Shown piece by piece: positions 9,747 to 17,088 of a DNA stretch of 52,989 nucleotides. How positions within the stretch are numbered: position 1 is the stretch's first letter; every line of letters starts with the position of its first letter. Origin of the DNA: an uncultured Bacteroidota bacterium (GTDB taxonomy: Bacteria; Bacteroidota; Bacteroidia; Flavobacteriales; Flavobacteriaceae); assembly GCA_902620455.1 (NCBI GenBank), contig CACNIG010000009.1, positions 1 to 52,989 of the forward strand, in the 5' to 3' direction. Position numbers and translations under genes: made by a program. The notes below the pieces were generated by a model. The model made no database searches and had not been told where the DNA came from. It saw nothing but the letters and a program-made list of their open reading frames with translations.

Positions 9747-12700
9747 TTAGAATGTTAATTTTAAACTTACACCGTATCTTCTAGCACTAACACCGTTGAA
9801 GTATTCAAAACCAGAACCGTTACCAACACCAAGACCGGCGATGTTTGGATCATAGTTAATACCTTCAGGAGTATTATAAGCATCATACCAAAGGTTGAAA
9901 CCTTGTGCAGCAACAGAAGCCGCTCCAAATGGAGTTTTATCTAACCATTTTTTAGGTACATCAAAAGTAAGTGAAACTTCACTTAATCTTATCACACTAG
10001 CATCCCAAGTTCTTAACTCGTCAGCTCCTAAAATCAAGTTACCGAAGTAAGTTGTAGCGTTATCAATTTGTTTATTGTTTGGAGATCCATCAGCAAGAAC
10101 ACCAGGTAAAATATATGGTAATTCTCTATCAATAGTATCTACTGTTTGACCTCTTCCAAGTAATGTCATGATAAAACTTGAATACATATCACCACCAATT
10201 GTAGCGTTAAGTAGGAAATTTAAAGAGAAATTTCCATAAGTAATAGTGTTTCCTAAGTTTGCAACAAAGTCAGGCTGACTATCACCAATTAACGAGTACT
10301 TATTGGTTTTGTAGTTTGTATCGTTGTTTGTACCATAACTACCAGCAGCATCAATTAATGGTCTACCAGAACTATCTCTTGAAACAGATGTTCCAATCAT
10401 AGATGTTAATGGTAATCCAGGAATTGCAGCGTTACCTCTTGTAGAGAAACCAGCATAAACAATTTGATCCGTGTTTTGTCCTAGATCTTCAACAATCGAT
10501 TGGTTAGTTGTATAGTTTACACTAGTGTTCCAGTTAAACTTATCACCTCTAATCCAATCAGCGTTTAGATCAATCTCCCAACCTGATGAACCAATCTGAC
10601 CAATGTTAGTACTTGTAGAAGTATAACCTGTTGATGGGTCAAGTGGTTGAGTTATAATAAGATCGGTAGTTTCTCTGTCGAAGTAAGAAATCTCAGCAGA
10701 TAATCTATTATCAAATAAATTAGCTTCAAGACCAAACTCAAGTTCAGCAAGTAACTCAGGCTTTAAACCTAGGTTACCAAGAGATGAACCAGATGTGTTT
10801 GTAATTACATCAACACCATCAATCTTAAAATCTTTTGTATTTAAGTTAAGTACAGATGAAATCGGATATCCCGTTGGGAACGTTGCAGATGTACCATAAC
10901 TAGCTCTAACTTTAAGGAAATCGACTGGTAAGTTACCAAAGTCTAAAACTGAAGTTGGAACGAAAGATATACTTGCAGAAGGGTAAGTAATAGATCTATT
11001 TTCTTCTGCTAGGTTAGATACCCAGTCAGTTCTAGATGCTAATGTTAAATACAAGTAATTTTGATAATCTAGAGAAGCTTGACCAAATACACCAAGTATG
11101 TTTCTTCTAGAATAAAATTCAATTTCTTCCTGTGAGTTAAAGTTATAATGTCTTAATACGTTAAATACATTCTGACCAGTACTTCTTACACCATTTCTAT
11201 CATATTCTCTTGCATTTGATGTAGCACCAGCGTTAAAAGTCATAGACCAATCACTGTCAAGTTCGTAATCTCCGTTAACAGTTATTTGGTGGTTAAATAT
11301 AGTAGCAGTGTTATTCCACTTTTCGTAGAATCCAGATTGTGTCTCAAGACTTCCGTCAACACCACCTTTGTTTTGATAACTTGTGTTATCCTCACTATAT
11401 ACATCATAACCATATCTATATTGAATGTTTAAATTATCAGAGATGTCATATTGTACTGAAGTACCACCATAAACCCTGTGAGTTGCTTGCGCATCCTGAG
11501 TATTTGCAACAGTCCAAAGTGGGTGTTGTATACCATTTGAAGATCTATAGTAGATAGATGCTCCAGTAATAGGGTGTGCATACGGTAGCTGACCTATACC
11601 AACAGATCTTGGAGTATAGAATACGTTACCATATAATGATGAATCAGAACTACCACTACTATATGCCGCAGCAATTGGTGGTGTTTTAAAATCAGTGAAT
11701 GAATAGTTAAGTGTTCCGTTAACAGTAATTTTATTTGATAAAACAGCTCTACCACCGAAACTAATATTGTTTCTTCTTAGAGTGTTTCCAGGAGTAAATC
11801 CTTCATCATCTAAATTACCATAGTTAACATTATAAGAAACTTTTCCGTCATCACTTTGACCTCTGAAGTTAATGTTAGTATTGATAATGCTTCCTGGCTG
11901 GAATAAGTCTCCAACACTGTCATAAGGCTTCCATTCCCACATAGAGTCCATAGATAAGCCTAATAAAGGCAGTAGATCTCTTGCAAGGAATCTAGCATTA
12001 AGGTTACTCACATATGGGTGTTTTAAGAACCCTGCTTGAGTAGTACCGTGAGGTGAAGCACCTGAACCATTAATTTGAGACTGTCTACCCCATCCTGCTG
12101 GACCTGCCTCGTCGAAACTAGGACCCCAGTTAGAGAAGAACCATCCAAAGTTTTGGTTAAAACCATTACCATACTGATTCTGATATTCTGGCTTCATGGC
12201 AAGCTCATTCGTGAAGTAAGACGTGTTAACAGTCACTTCATTTTTTTGAGCTTTCATACCTGAAGCTGTAGTACCGGATTTAGTAGTTATTAAAACTACA
12301 CCGTTTCTACCTTCCGATCCATAAAGTGTAGCAGCAGCTAAACCTTTAAGAACGTTAACAGATTCAATATTATTTGGATCTAGATCTAGGAATCTTGATG
12401 AACCATTGTTACCTGAGGTAAAACTACCCATTGAGTTAGTGTCACTTGCGAAAGGGACACCATCAACAACGAATAACGGTTGGTTACTTGAACTAAAGGT
12501 ACTTAAACCTCTAATTATAACACTTGTTCCTGATCCAGAAATACCACCTTGATTTGTTACTTGTACACCAGAGGCTTTACCGGAAAGAACACGCGCAACA
12601 TCACCAGAAGCTCTATTTTCGATTTGACTATTGTCAACCTCCGATACAGCATATCCTAGTGCACGTTTTTCTCTTGTAATACCTAAACTGGTTACGATAA

Positions 12701-13001
12701 CTTCTTCAAGTTGATTACCTAGGGAAAGCGATACATTAATGACGTTGCCTGCACCAACAGCTACTGCTGATGATTCATAACCAACAAAACTGAATTCCAG
12801 AGTCTGACCTTCAGATACATTAATAGAAAAGTTCCCATCGAAATCAGTGGTTACACCAGTAGTTGTACCCTGAACTATGACGGTTGCTCCCGGTAAAGGA
12901 AGGCCATCAGGATCAGAAACAACACCAGTTACTGTCTTCTGTGCAAACGAAAGTTGTGCCGTCAGCAAGAAAACCACTAGTAATCTGAATAAGCTTTTCA
13001 T
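9747..13001 (-). CDS. SusC/RagA-family TonB-linked outer-membrane transporter
   Basis: TonB-dependent outer-membrane channel, 1084 residues. In order: signal peptide (cleavage after about Ala20), a carboxypeptidase-D-regulatory-like domain (22-95, GVVSDPDGLPLPGATVIV), a TonB-box-like EEVIVT (99-104), the plug (about 110-245) with VIIRGLSTF and VLKGLAAATLYGSEGRNGV, then a 22-strand-type barrel ending in a terminal Phe (SLKLTF). It is first in the operon. The ATG follows a TATCTTAG minus-7-like element by 60 bases. Its codon use and GC content look richer than the flanking genes, as expected for a highly expressed porin-like protein. Confidence 0.96.
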   Translation of the reverse strand: MKSLFRLLVVFLLTAQLSFAQKTVTGVVSDPDGLPLPGATVIVQGTTTGVTTDFDGNFSINVSEGQTLEFSFVGYESSAVAVGAGNVINVSLSLGNQLEEVIVTSLGITREKRALGYAVSEVDNSQIENRASGDVARVLSGKASGVQVTNQGGISGSGTSVIIRGLSTFSSSNQPLFVVDGVPFASDTNSMGSFTSGNNGSSRFLDLDPNNIESVNVLKGLAAATLYGSEGRNGVVLITTKSGTTASGMKAQKNEVTVNTSYFTNELAMKPEYQNQYGNGFNQNFGWFFSNWGPSFDEAGPAGWGRQSQINGSGASPHGTTQAGFLKHPYVSNLNARFLARDLLPLLGLSMDSMWEWKPYDSVGDLFQPGSIINTNINFRGQSDDGKVSYNVNYGNLDDEGFTPGNTLRRNNISFGGRAVLSNKITVNGTLNYSFTDFKTPPIAAAYSSGSSDSSLYGNVFYTPRSVGIGQLPYAHPITGASIYYRSSNGIQHPLWTVANTQDAQATHRVYGGTSVQYDISDNLNIQYRYGYDVYSEDNTSYQNKGGVDGSLETQSGFYEKWNNTATIFNHQITVNGDYELDSDWSMTFNAGATSNAREYDRNGVRSTGQNVFNVLRHYNFNSQEEIEFYSRRNILGVFGQASLDYQNYLYLTLASRTDWVSNLAEENRSITYPSASISFVPTSVLDFGNLPVDFLKVRASYGTSATFPTGYPISSVLNLNTKDFKIDGVDVITNTSGSSLGNLGLKPELLAELEFGLEANLFDNRLSAEISYFDRETTDLIITQPLDPSTGYTSTSTNIGQIGSSGWEIDLNADWIRGDKFNWNTSVNYTTNQSIVEDLGQNTDQIVYAGFSTRGNAAIPGLPLTSMIGTSVSRDSSGRPLIDAAGSYGTNNDTNYKTNKYSLIGDSQPDFVANLGNTITYGNFSLNFLLNATIGGDMYSSFIMTLLGRGQTVDTIDRELPYILPGVLADGSPNNKQIDNATTYFGNLILGADELRTWDASVIRLSEVSLTFDVPKKWLDKTPFGAASVAAQGFNLWYDAYNTPEGINYDPNIAGLGVGNGSGFEYFNGVSARRYGVSLKLTF

Positions 13002-13061
13002 ACTTAGTTATTTAGTTATTAATAAATTTTTGTTAAAATTTTCTTAAATTTTTCGTAAATG

Positions 13062-13069
13062 CTAAGATA
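13062..13069 (-). promoter_or_regulatory. Probable minus-7 element of the SusCD operon
   Basis: The minus strand reads TATCTTAG, one mismatch from TAnnTTTG. The identical octamer stands just before the DHH phosphoesterase gene (41747-41754), which supports it as a genuine variant. The predicted leader is about 54 nucleotides, much longer than most leaders in this window and long enough to hold regulation. The minus-33 box is unclear because the upstream sequence is a run of T on the coding strand. Confidence 0.4.
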
Positions 13070-13165
13070 CATCAATAATTCAAAAAAAAAAGAAACATGT
13101 AAAGTTTATTGAAAAAAAAATAAAAAAAACGAGATTTTAATATAAAAAAGTATAAAATTATAGAT

Positions 13166-13199
13166 ATATGATAATAATTATGTTAAATAATTATCATAT
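13166..13199. repeat. AT-rich inverted repeat upstream of the SusCD operon
   Basis: ATATGATAAT at 13166-13175 pairs with ATTATCATAT at 13190-13199, and the inner bases can extend the stem with a 3-base bulge on the left arm. It lies 12 bases past the stop of the secreted-protein gene and about 100 bases upstream of the susC minus-7 element. It may end the upstream transcript, although no U-run follows directly, or serve as a protein-binding site for the operon. The rest of the 13002-13210 spacer is A/T tracts with no coding sign. Confidence 0.5.
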
Positions 13200-13210
13200 T
13201 ACTAATAAAA

Positions 13211-13918
13211 CTAGATATTTTCTACGAATTCAAAAATCCTTATAATGGAGCTCAAATCACTCACTTTTAACTTTTCAGATTTAATAAATTTCTTGACTTT
13301 ATCAGAGTTTTCTCCAAAGTAGTTAATTATTGATTTTTTTGATTGTTTAAGTTTCACGGGTGTCCCACCATTTGAGCTTATGTAAAGCTCTATACTCTCT
13401 ACATATCTTGGAGGGAATGAGTTTTCAAGTGATGTTCGTGCAATCTTTGCCTCCATAAATGTCTTCTTTTTCCTTAAAAACAATTTATCTTTCTGACCAT
13501 CAAAAATATTTATTAAATAACCCATGTAGGCGTTTCCACTTTCAAGTCTATAAGGTAGATACTCATATCTCTCACCACTTATTAGAGGAATTACATCTGC
13601 ACTTTTGATTAAAATCACATCAGACTCAGATTGTGATGGTGTGTCAGCCATTTCAATTTCATCTCTGAAAGCGTTATACCTCATGTATCCAGTATCATTT
13701 AACTCTTTACCAAAATATTCAAGCTTTGCAATACTAAAATTTTCATCAAAGTAATGACTTCCTTGAACATTTAATGGTTGTGGAGCTCTAGACGACCTAT
13801 TTCCAAAATCAATAAGTGCCTGTTGAGAGGCTCCAGTAATATTTCCATTAATATTTCCTTGTGAATGAAGATTAACAGTAAAAAGACAAGCAAAAAAAAG
13901 TGTGTAGATATTTTTCAT
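13211..13918 (-). CDS. Secreted protein of unknown function
   Basis: 235 residues from the ATG at 13918. A signal peptide (about 1-20, ending LHSQG) predicts export. The rest has a conserved-looking YMRYNAFRDEIEM segment (about 80-92) followed by a beta-rich region and a helical, lysine-rich C-terminus (YFGENSDKVKKFIKSEKLKVSDL). I recognise this as a type of hypothetical protein seen in Flavobacteriia but not as a family with a known role. A GTG five codons upstream (13933) is in frame. It is rejected because a perfect TAAGTTTG minus-7 element ends 3 bases before it, leaving no leader, and because the ATG gives the better signal peptide. Confidence 0.75.
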   Translation of the reverse strand: MKNIYTLFFACLFTVNLHSQGNINGNITGASQQALIDFGNRSSRAPQPLNVQGSHYFDENFSIAKLEYFGKELNDTGYMRYNAFRDEIEMADTPSQSESDVILIKSADVIPLISGERYEYLPYRLESGNAYMGYLINIFDGQKDKLFLRKKKTFMEAKIARTSLENSFPPRYVESIELYISSNGGTPVKLKQSKKSIINYFGENSDKVKKFIKSEKLKVSDLSSIIRIFEFVENI

Positions 13919-13935
13919 TGTAATATTTTTCACCT

Positions 13936-13943
13936 CAAACTTA
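13936..13943 (-). promoter_or_regulatory. Minus-7 element of the secreted-protein gene
   Basis: The minus strand reads TAAGTTTG, a full match to TAnnTTTG. Transcription would start near 13929-13931, giving a leader of about 11 bases to the ATG at 13918. This decides the start codon of that gene. No minus-33 TTG is evident. Confidence 0.5.
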
Positions 13944-14019
13944 ATTATAATATTATTAAATCATGCTAAACATTATAGGTATTTAACAATAAATTAATCC
14001 ATTTGTGAATTAAAAAATG

Positions 14020-15228
14020 TTAATCTTTAAATATATCAATCTGTTTGTTAAGAAGATCATCAAACTCTTCTCTTTTTCTTATTTCTAATATTTTGTTTTC
14101 ATAAATACATACTTCAGAAGGTTTTAGTCTACTATTGTAATTACTAGTCATCGTAAAGCCGTAAGCTCCTGAATTCTTAAAACATAATATATCACCTGAT
14201 GATATTTTTGATATTCTTCTTTTTTCTGCAAAAGTGTCTTTTTCGCAAATATAGCCGACAACAGAGTACTCGAATTTTTCATCATTGGGATTAGATAAAT
14301 TAATTATATCATGAAAAGATTTGTAGAGTGTAGGCCTAACAAAGTGGTTAAAACCAGAGTCAACTTGTATAAAAGTATTTCTGCTTGATTTTTTGATATA
14401 ATTAACTTTGGTAATGAAATACCCTGAGTCGCTAACTAAAAATTTTCCTGGCTCAAAAATAAGTTTCAAGTCTTTCCCTTTCTTTGATTTGAATTTTTTA
14501 AGTTCATCTTTAATAATTTTCGCGTAATTATCAAGATCAGTCTCGGTATCTCCCTTAAAATAGGGTATTTTGATTCCACCCCCAAGATCAATTGTTTCTA
14601 TATTATTAAATTTATGTGCAATTGAAAATATCTTTTCTATTCCTAGTTGAAAATCATTATCCTTTATAATGTCACTCCCAGTATGAATATGAAGAGTTGT
14701 TACTTTGATTTTTTTATCTAATTCCATTTCTAAAATTTCATCTAATCTTTCTTCAGGAATTCCAAATTTTGAATTCAAATGTCCAACACTAATATTTTCG
14801 TTTCCTCCAGCATATACTCCTGGATTAATTCTGATTGATACGGGTTGATTGGGATAGCTGTTAGAGAAATCTTTTAGTGATTCAATACTATCTAGGTTAA
14901 TTTTAACTCCCAAGGATACAGCCTCTTTAATTTCAGAAAAATTTACTCCATTTGGAGTAAATAAAATTTCTTCTTTTTTAAAGCCACATTTAATTCCAAT
15001 TTTAACTTCTTCAATTGAAACTGCGTCAAGCCCTAGACCAAGACTATTAATATACTTTAATATTGATATATTGGATAGAGCTTTAGCTGCAAAGTGGATT
15101 TGATAATTATTTATTTTATTAAATGCTACTTTAAGCTTTTCTAATTGCCTGTCTATTACTGACAAATCATATACATACAAAGGTGTGCCATAACTTTGGG
15201 CAGCTTTTTTGAGTTTCTTAATATTCAT
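14020..15228 (-). CDS. lysA: Diaminopimelate decarboxylase
   Basis: PLP enzyme (fold III) that converts meso-diaminopimelate to lysine, the last step of lysine synthesis. The 402-residue length is typical. PLP lysine is Lys49 in HFAAKALSN. Also visible are VSIRINPGV, GHLNSKFGI, the LHIHTGSD stretch, the phosphate-binding DLGGGIKIPY, EPGKFLVSDSGY, and in the C-terminal barrel CEKDTFAEKR (partner-subunit Cys-Glu) and SGAYGFTMTSNYNSR. The ATG is at 15228. It is divergent from sucC across an 79-base spacer. No other lysine gene is in the window. Confidence 0.96.
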   Translation of the reverse strand: MNIKKLKKAAQSYGTPLYVYDLSVIDRQLEKLKVAFNKINNYQIHFAAKALSNISILKYINSLGLGLDAVSIEEVKIGIKCGFKKEEILFTPNGVNFSEIKEAVSLGVKINLDSIESLKDFSNSYPNQPVSIRINPGVYAGGNENISVGHLNSKFGIPEERLDEILEMELDKKIKVTTLHIHTGSDIIKDNDFQLGIEKIFSIAHKFNNIETIDLGGGIKIPYFKGDTETDLDNYAKIIKDELKKFKSKKGKDLKLIFEPGKFLVSDSGYFITKVNYIKKSSRNTFIQVDSGFNHFVRPTLYKSFHDIINLSNPNDEKFEYSVVGYICEKDTFAEKRRISKISSGDILCFKNSGAYGFTMTSNYNSRLKPSEVCIYENKILEIRKREEFDDLLNKQIDIFKD

Positions 15229-15294
15229 ATAAATGAATTAATCTTTAAATATAAATCTGATTTTAAATAATTCAAATTTCTTAAGTTTTGTAAC

Positions 15295-15302
15295 TATATT
15301 TG
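15295..15302 (+). promoter_or_regulatory. Minus-7 element of sucC, 5 bases from the start codon
   Basis: TATATTTG is a full match to TAnnTTTG and ends 5 bases before the sucC ATG at 15308. Initiation normally occurs about 5-7 bases past this element, so the transcript would begin at or next to the ATG and be leaderless or nearly so. A minus-33 TTG at the right distance is not seen. Confidence 0.55.
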
Positions 15303-15307
15303 TCCGC

Positions 15308-16498
15308 ATGAATTTACATGAATATCAAGGAAAAGAACTACTCAAAAACTTTAATGTTGAGATCCAAAAAGGTTATGTTGCAAGTACTGTAGATGAAGCT
15401 GTAAAATATGCAAAAAAGCTATCTGAAGAGACGGGTACTAAAATATTTGTAGTAAAGGCGCAAATACATGCAGGCGGTAGAGGAAAAGGAGGAGGTGTTA
15501 AAATTGCAAAGAGTATTGATGAAGTAAAGAAAATTTCATCTGAAATAATTGGGATGCAGCTTATTACCCCACAAACATCAAAAGATGGAAAGCTTGTAAG
15601 AAAGGTGCTTATTGCTGAAGACGTATATTATGATGGAGAGTTTGAGAGAAAGGAATTCTATGTATCTGTTTTGCTTAACAGATCATCATCTAAAAATATG
15701 ATTGTCTACTCAACTGAAGGGGGGGTTGATATCGAGGCAGTTGCTGAAAATACTCCAGAGCTAATTTTTAATGAAGAGGTTGACCCTGGAACTGGAATCC
15801 TTCCATTCCAATCAAGAAAAATTGCCTTCAATTTAGGTTTAAAGGGTCAAGCTTTTAAAAATATGTCAAAATTTATTACAAATCTTTACAACGCATACGT
15901 AAAATCTGATGCATCATTATTTGAGATAAATCCTGTATTAAAAGCTTCAGATGATAAAATAATTGCTGTGGATTCAAAAGTTACTATTGATGAAAATGCT
16001 CTCTGGAGGCACAAAGATTATGAGTCCTTAAGAGATTTAAATGAAGAAAATCCAGTTGAAGTTGAGGCAAGAGAGAATGGTTTAAATTATGTTGACTTAG
16101 ATGGGAATGTAGGATGTATGGTAAATGGTGCTGGGCTAGCAATGGCAACTATGGATCTAATTAAGCTCGCCGGTGGTGAACCTGCAAACTTTCTTGACGT
16201 AGGTGGGACTGCAGATTCTAGTAGGGTTGAAAAGGCATTTAGGCTAATACTTCAAGACTCAAATGTAAAGGCTATTTTGGTAAATATATTTGGTGGAATA
16301 GTCAGGTGTGATAGAGTAGCGGAGGGTATTGTTTCTGCTTGCCAGAATTTAGATAATATTAATATACCGATTATTGTTAGACTTCAGGGTACCAACTCTG
16401 CAAAGGCCAAGGAAATCATTGATAGTTCTGGTTTAAATGTTCAATCAGCTACTGCTTTTGATGAGGCGGCAACAAAGGTTCAAGCTGCCATAAACTGA
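15308..16498 (+). CDS. sucC: Succinyl-CoA synthetase (ADP-forming) subunit beta
   Basis: Beta subunit of the TCA-cycle enzyme that makes ATP from succinyl-CoA; it carries the ATP-grasp domain. MNLHEYQGKELLKNF at the start, the AQIHAGGRGKGGGVK nucleotide loop, LFEINPVL, and in the C-terminal CoA-ligase domain GGTADSSRVEKAF, NIFGGIVRCDRVAEG and RLQGTNSAKAKE are all present. The length of 396 matches the family. The partner sucD is not in the window, so the two subunits are apparently encoded apart. The leader is extremely short (see the minus-7 element at 15295). Confidence 0.97.
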   Translation: MNLHEYQGKELLKNFNVEIQKGYVASTVDEAVKYAKKLSEETGTKIFVVKAQIHAGGRGKGGGVKIAKSIDEVKKISSEIIGMQLITPQTSKDGKLVRKVLIAEDVYYDGEFERKEFYVSVLLNRSSSKNMIVYSTEGGVDIEAVAENTPELIFNEEVDPGTGILPFQSRKIAFNLGLKGQAFKNMSKFITNLYNAYVKSDASLFEINPVLKASDDKIIAVDSKVTIDENALWRHKDYESLRDLNEENPVEVEARENGLNYVDLDGNVGCMVNGAGLAMATMDLIKLAGGEPANFLDVGGTADSSRVEKAFRLILQDSNVKAILVNIFGGIVRCDRVAEGIVSACQNLDNINIPIIVRLQGTNSAKAKEIIDSSGLNVQSATAFDEAATKVQAAIN

Positions 16499-16517
16499 CA
16501 TATAGTCATATTTTTTT
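16496..16517 (+). terminator. Weak terminator candidate after sucC
   Basis: TGAC at 16496-16499 (the first three bases are the sucC stop codon) can pair with GTCA at 16505-16508 around a 5-base loop, with a T7 run starting three bases later. The stem is only 4 bp, so termination may be inefficient. Confidence 0.3.
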
Positions 16518-16527
16518 ATTTTTTTGC

Positions 16528-16567
16528 GTCATTTTGACATATTTTATTATTTGGTATTCTATTTGAA
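16528..16567 (+). promoter_or_regulatory. Unusual promoter region of the small heat-shock gene
   Basis: An interrupted palindrome GTCA-TTT-TGAC (16528-16538) is followed 13 bases later by TTGGTATTCTATTTGAA (16551-16567). The latter resembles a sigma-54 promoter: TGG at the minus-24 position and TTG at minus-12, with A instead of the usual C after the second G. An alternative reading is a sigma-70-like TTGACA (16534-16539) 17 bases before TTCTAT. No TAnnTTTG element is present. The predicted leader to the ATG at 16616 is about 40 bases. Confidence 0.4.
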
Positions 16568-16615
16568 CATTATCTACTGAATTTATGATTCAATGTTTAA
16601 TTAAAAAAATAAATT

Positions 16616-17038
16616 ATGAGAATAGTAAAATATAATAACAACAACGTTTTTCCATCATTAATGAATGAATTCTTTAATGATGACTTTGGAATGAACTTAT
16701 TTAATAGAAGACATTCTGTACCATCAGTTAATTCTGTTGAGAATAATGATTCTTTTGAAATCGATCTTGCAGTGCCAGGAATGAAGAAAGATGACTTTAC
16801 CATAGAATTAAATGATAAAATTTTAGTGATTTCATCAAACAATTCTGACTATGATCAAAATGAAAATATCAGATTATATGAATTTAATTATTCATCTTTT
16901 CAAAGGTCTTTCAGAGTTCCGGAATCAGTAGAACTTGATAAAATCAAAGCAAACTATAAAAATGGAATTTTAAAAATTAAATTACCAAAGAGAAAGGATA
17001 GTATCACAAAACCTAACAGGGTAATTGATATAAGCTAA
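16616..17038 (+). CDS. Small heat-shock protein, Hsp20/alpha-crystallin family
   Basis: ATP-independent chaperone that holds unfolding proteins. 140 residues with an N-terminal arm, the alpha-crystallin domain from about 40 to 128 (FEIDLAVPGMKKDDFTIELND, FQRSFRVPESVELDKIKANYKNGILKIKLPK) and a short C-terminal tail with the I-x-I/V-type anchor (RVIDIS). The A-x-x-x-G-x-L motif is present as ANYKNGILKI. The gene stands alone between two terminator signals. Its promoter differs from the housekeeping type, consistent with stress control. Confidence 0.94.
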   Translation: MRIVKYNNNNVFPSLMNEFFNDDFGMNLFNRRHSVPSVNSVENNDSFEIDLAVPGMKKDDFTIELNDKILVISSNNSDYDQNENIRLYEFNYSSFQRSFRVPESVELDKIKANYKNGILKIKLPKRKDSITKPNRVIDIS

Positions 17039-17059
17039 TAGAGTTAATAATCCAAAATT

Positions 17060-17088
17060 AAGGTGTACAATTTGTACACCTTTTTTTT
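17060..17088 (+). terminator. Rho-independent terminator after hsp20, reaching into the uvrB stop codon
   Basis: 10-bp stem AAGGTGTACA (17060-17069) with TGTACACCTT (17073-17082) and a 3-base loop, then a T-run to 17088. It ends the plus-strand hsp20 transcript. The convergent uvrB stop codon occupies 17087-17089, so the two ends abut. On the minus strand the U-tract is poorer (AATTTT), so it may also act on uvrB with lower efficiency. Confidence 0.88.

Noticed and set aside
13353-13372. GTTTCACGGGTGTCCCAC in the secreted-protein gene, considered as a parS-like site
   Set aside because: The central CACGTG is broken and the arms are not symmetric.
13919-13933. GTG at 13933 as the start of the secreted-protein gene
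   Set aside because: A TAnnTTTG element ends 3 bases upstream, leaving no leader, and the ATG at 13918 gives a better signal peptide.
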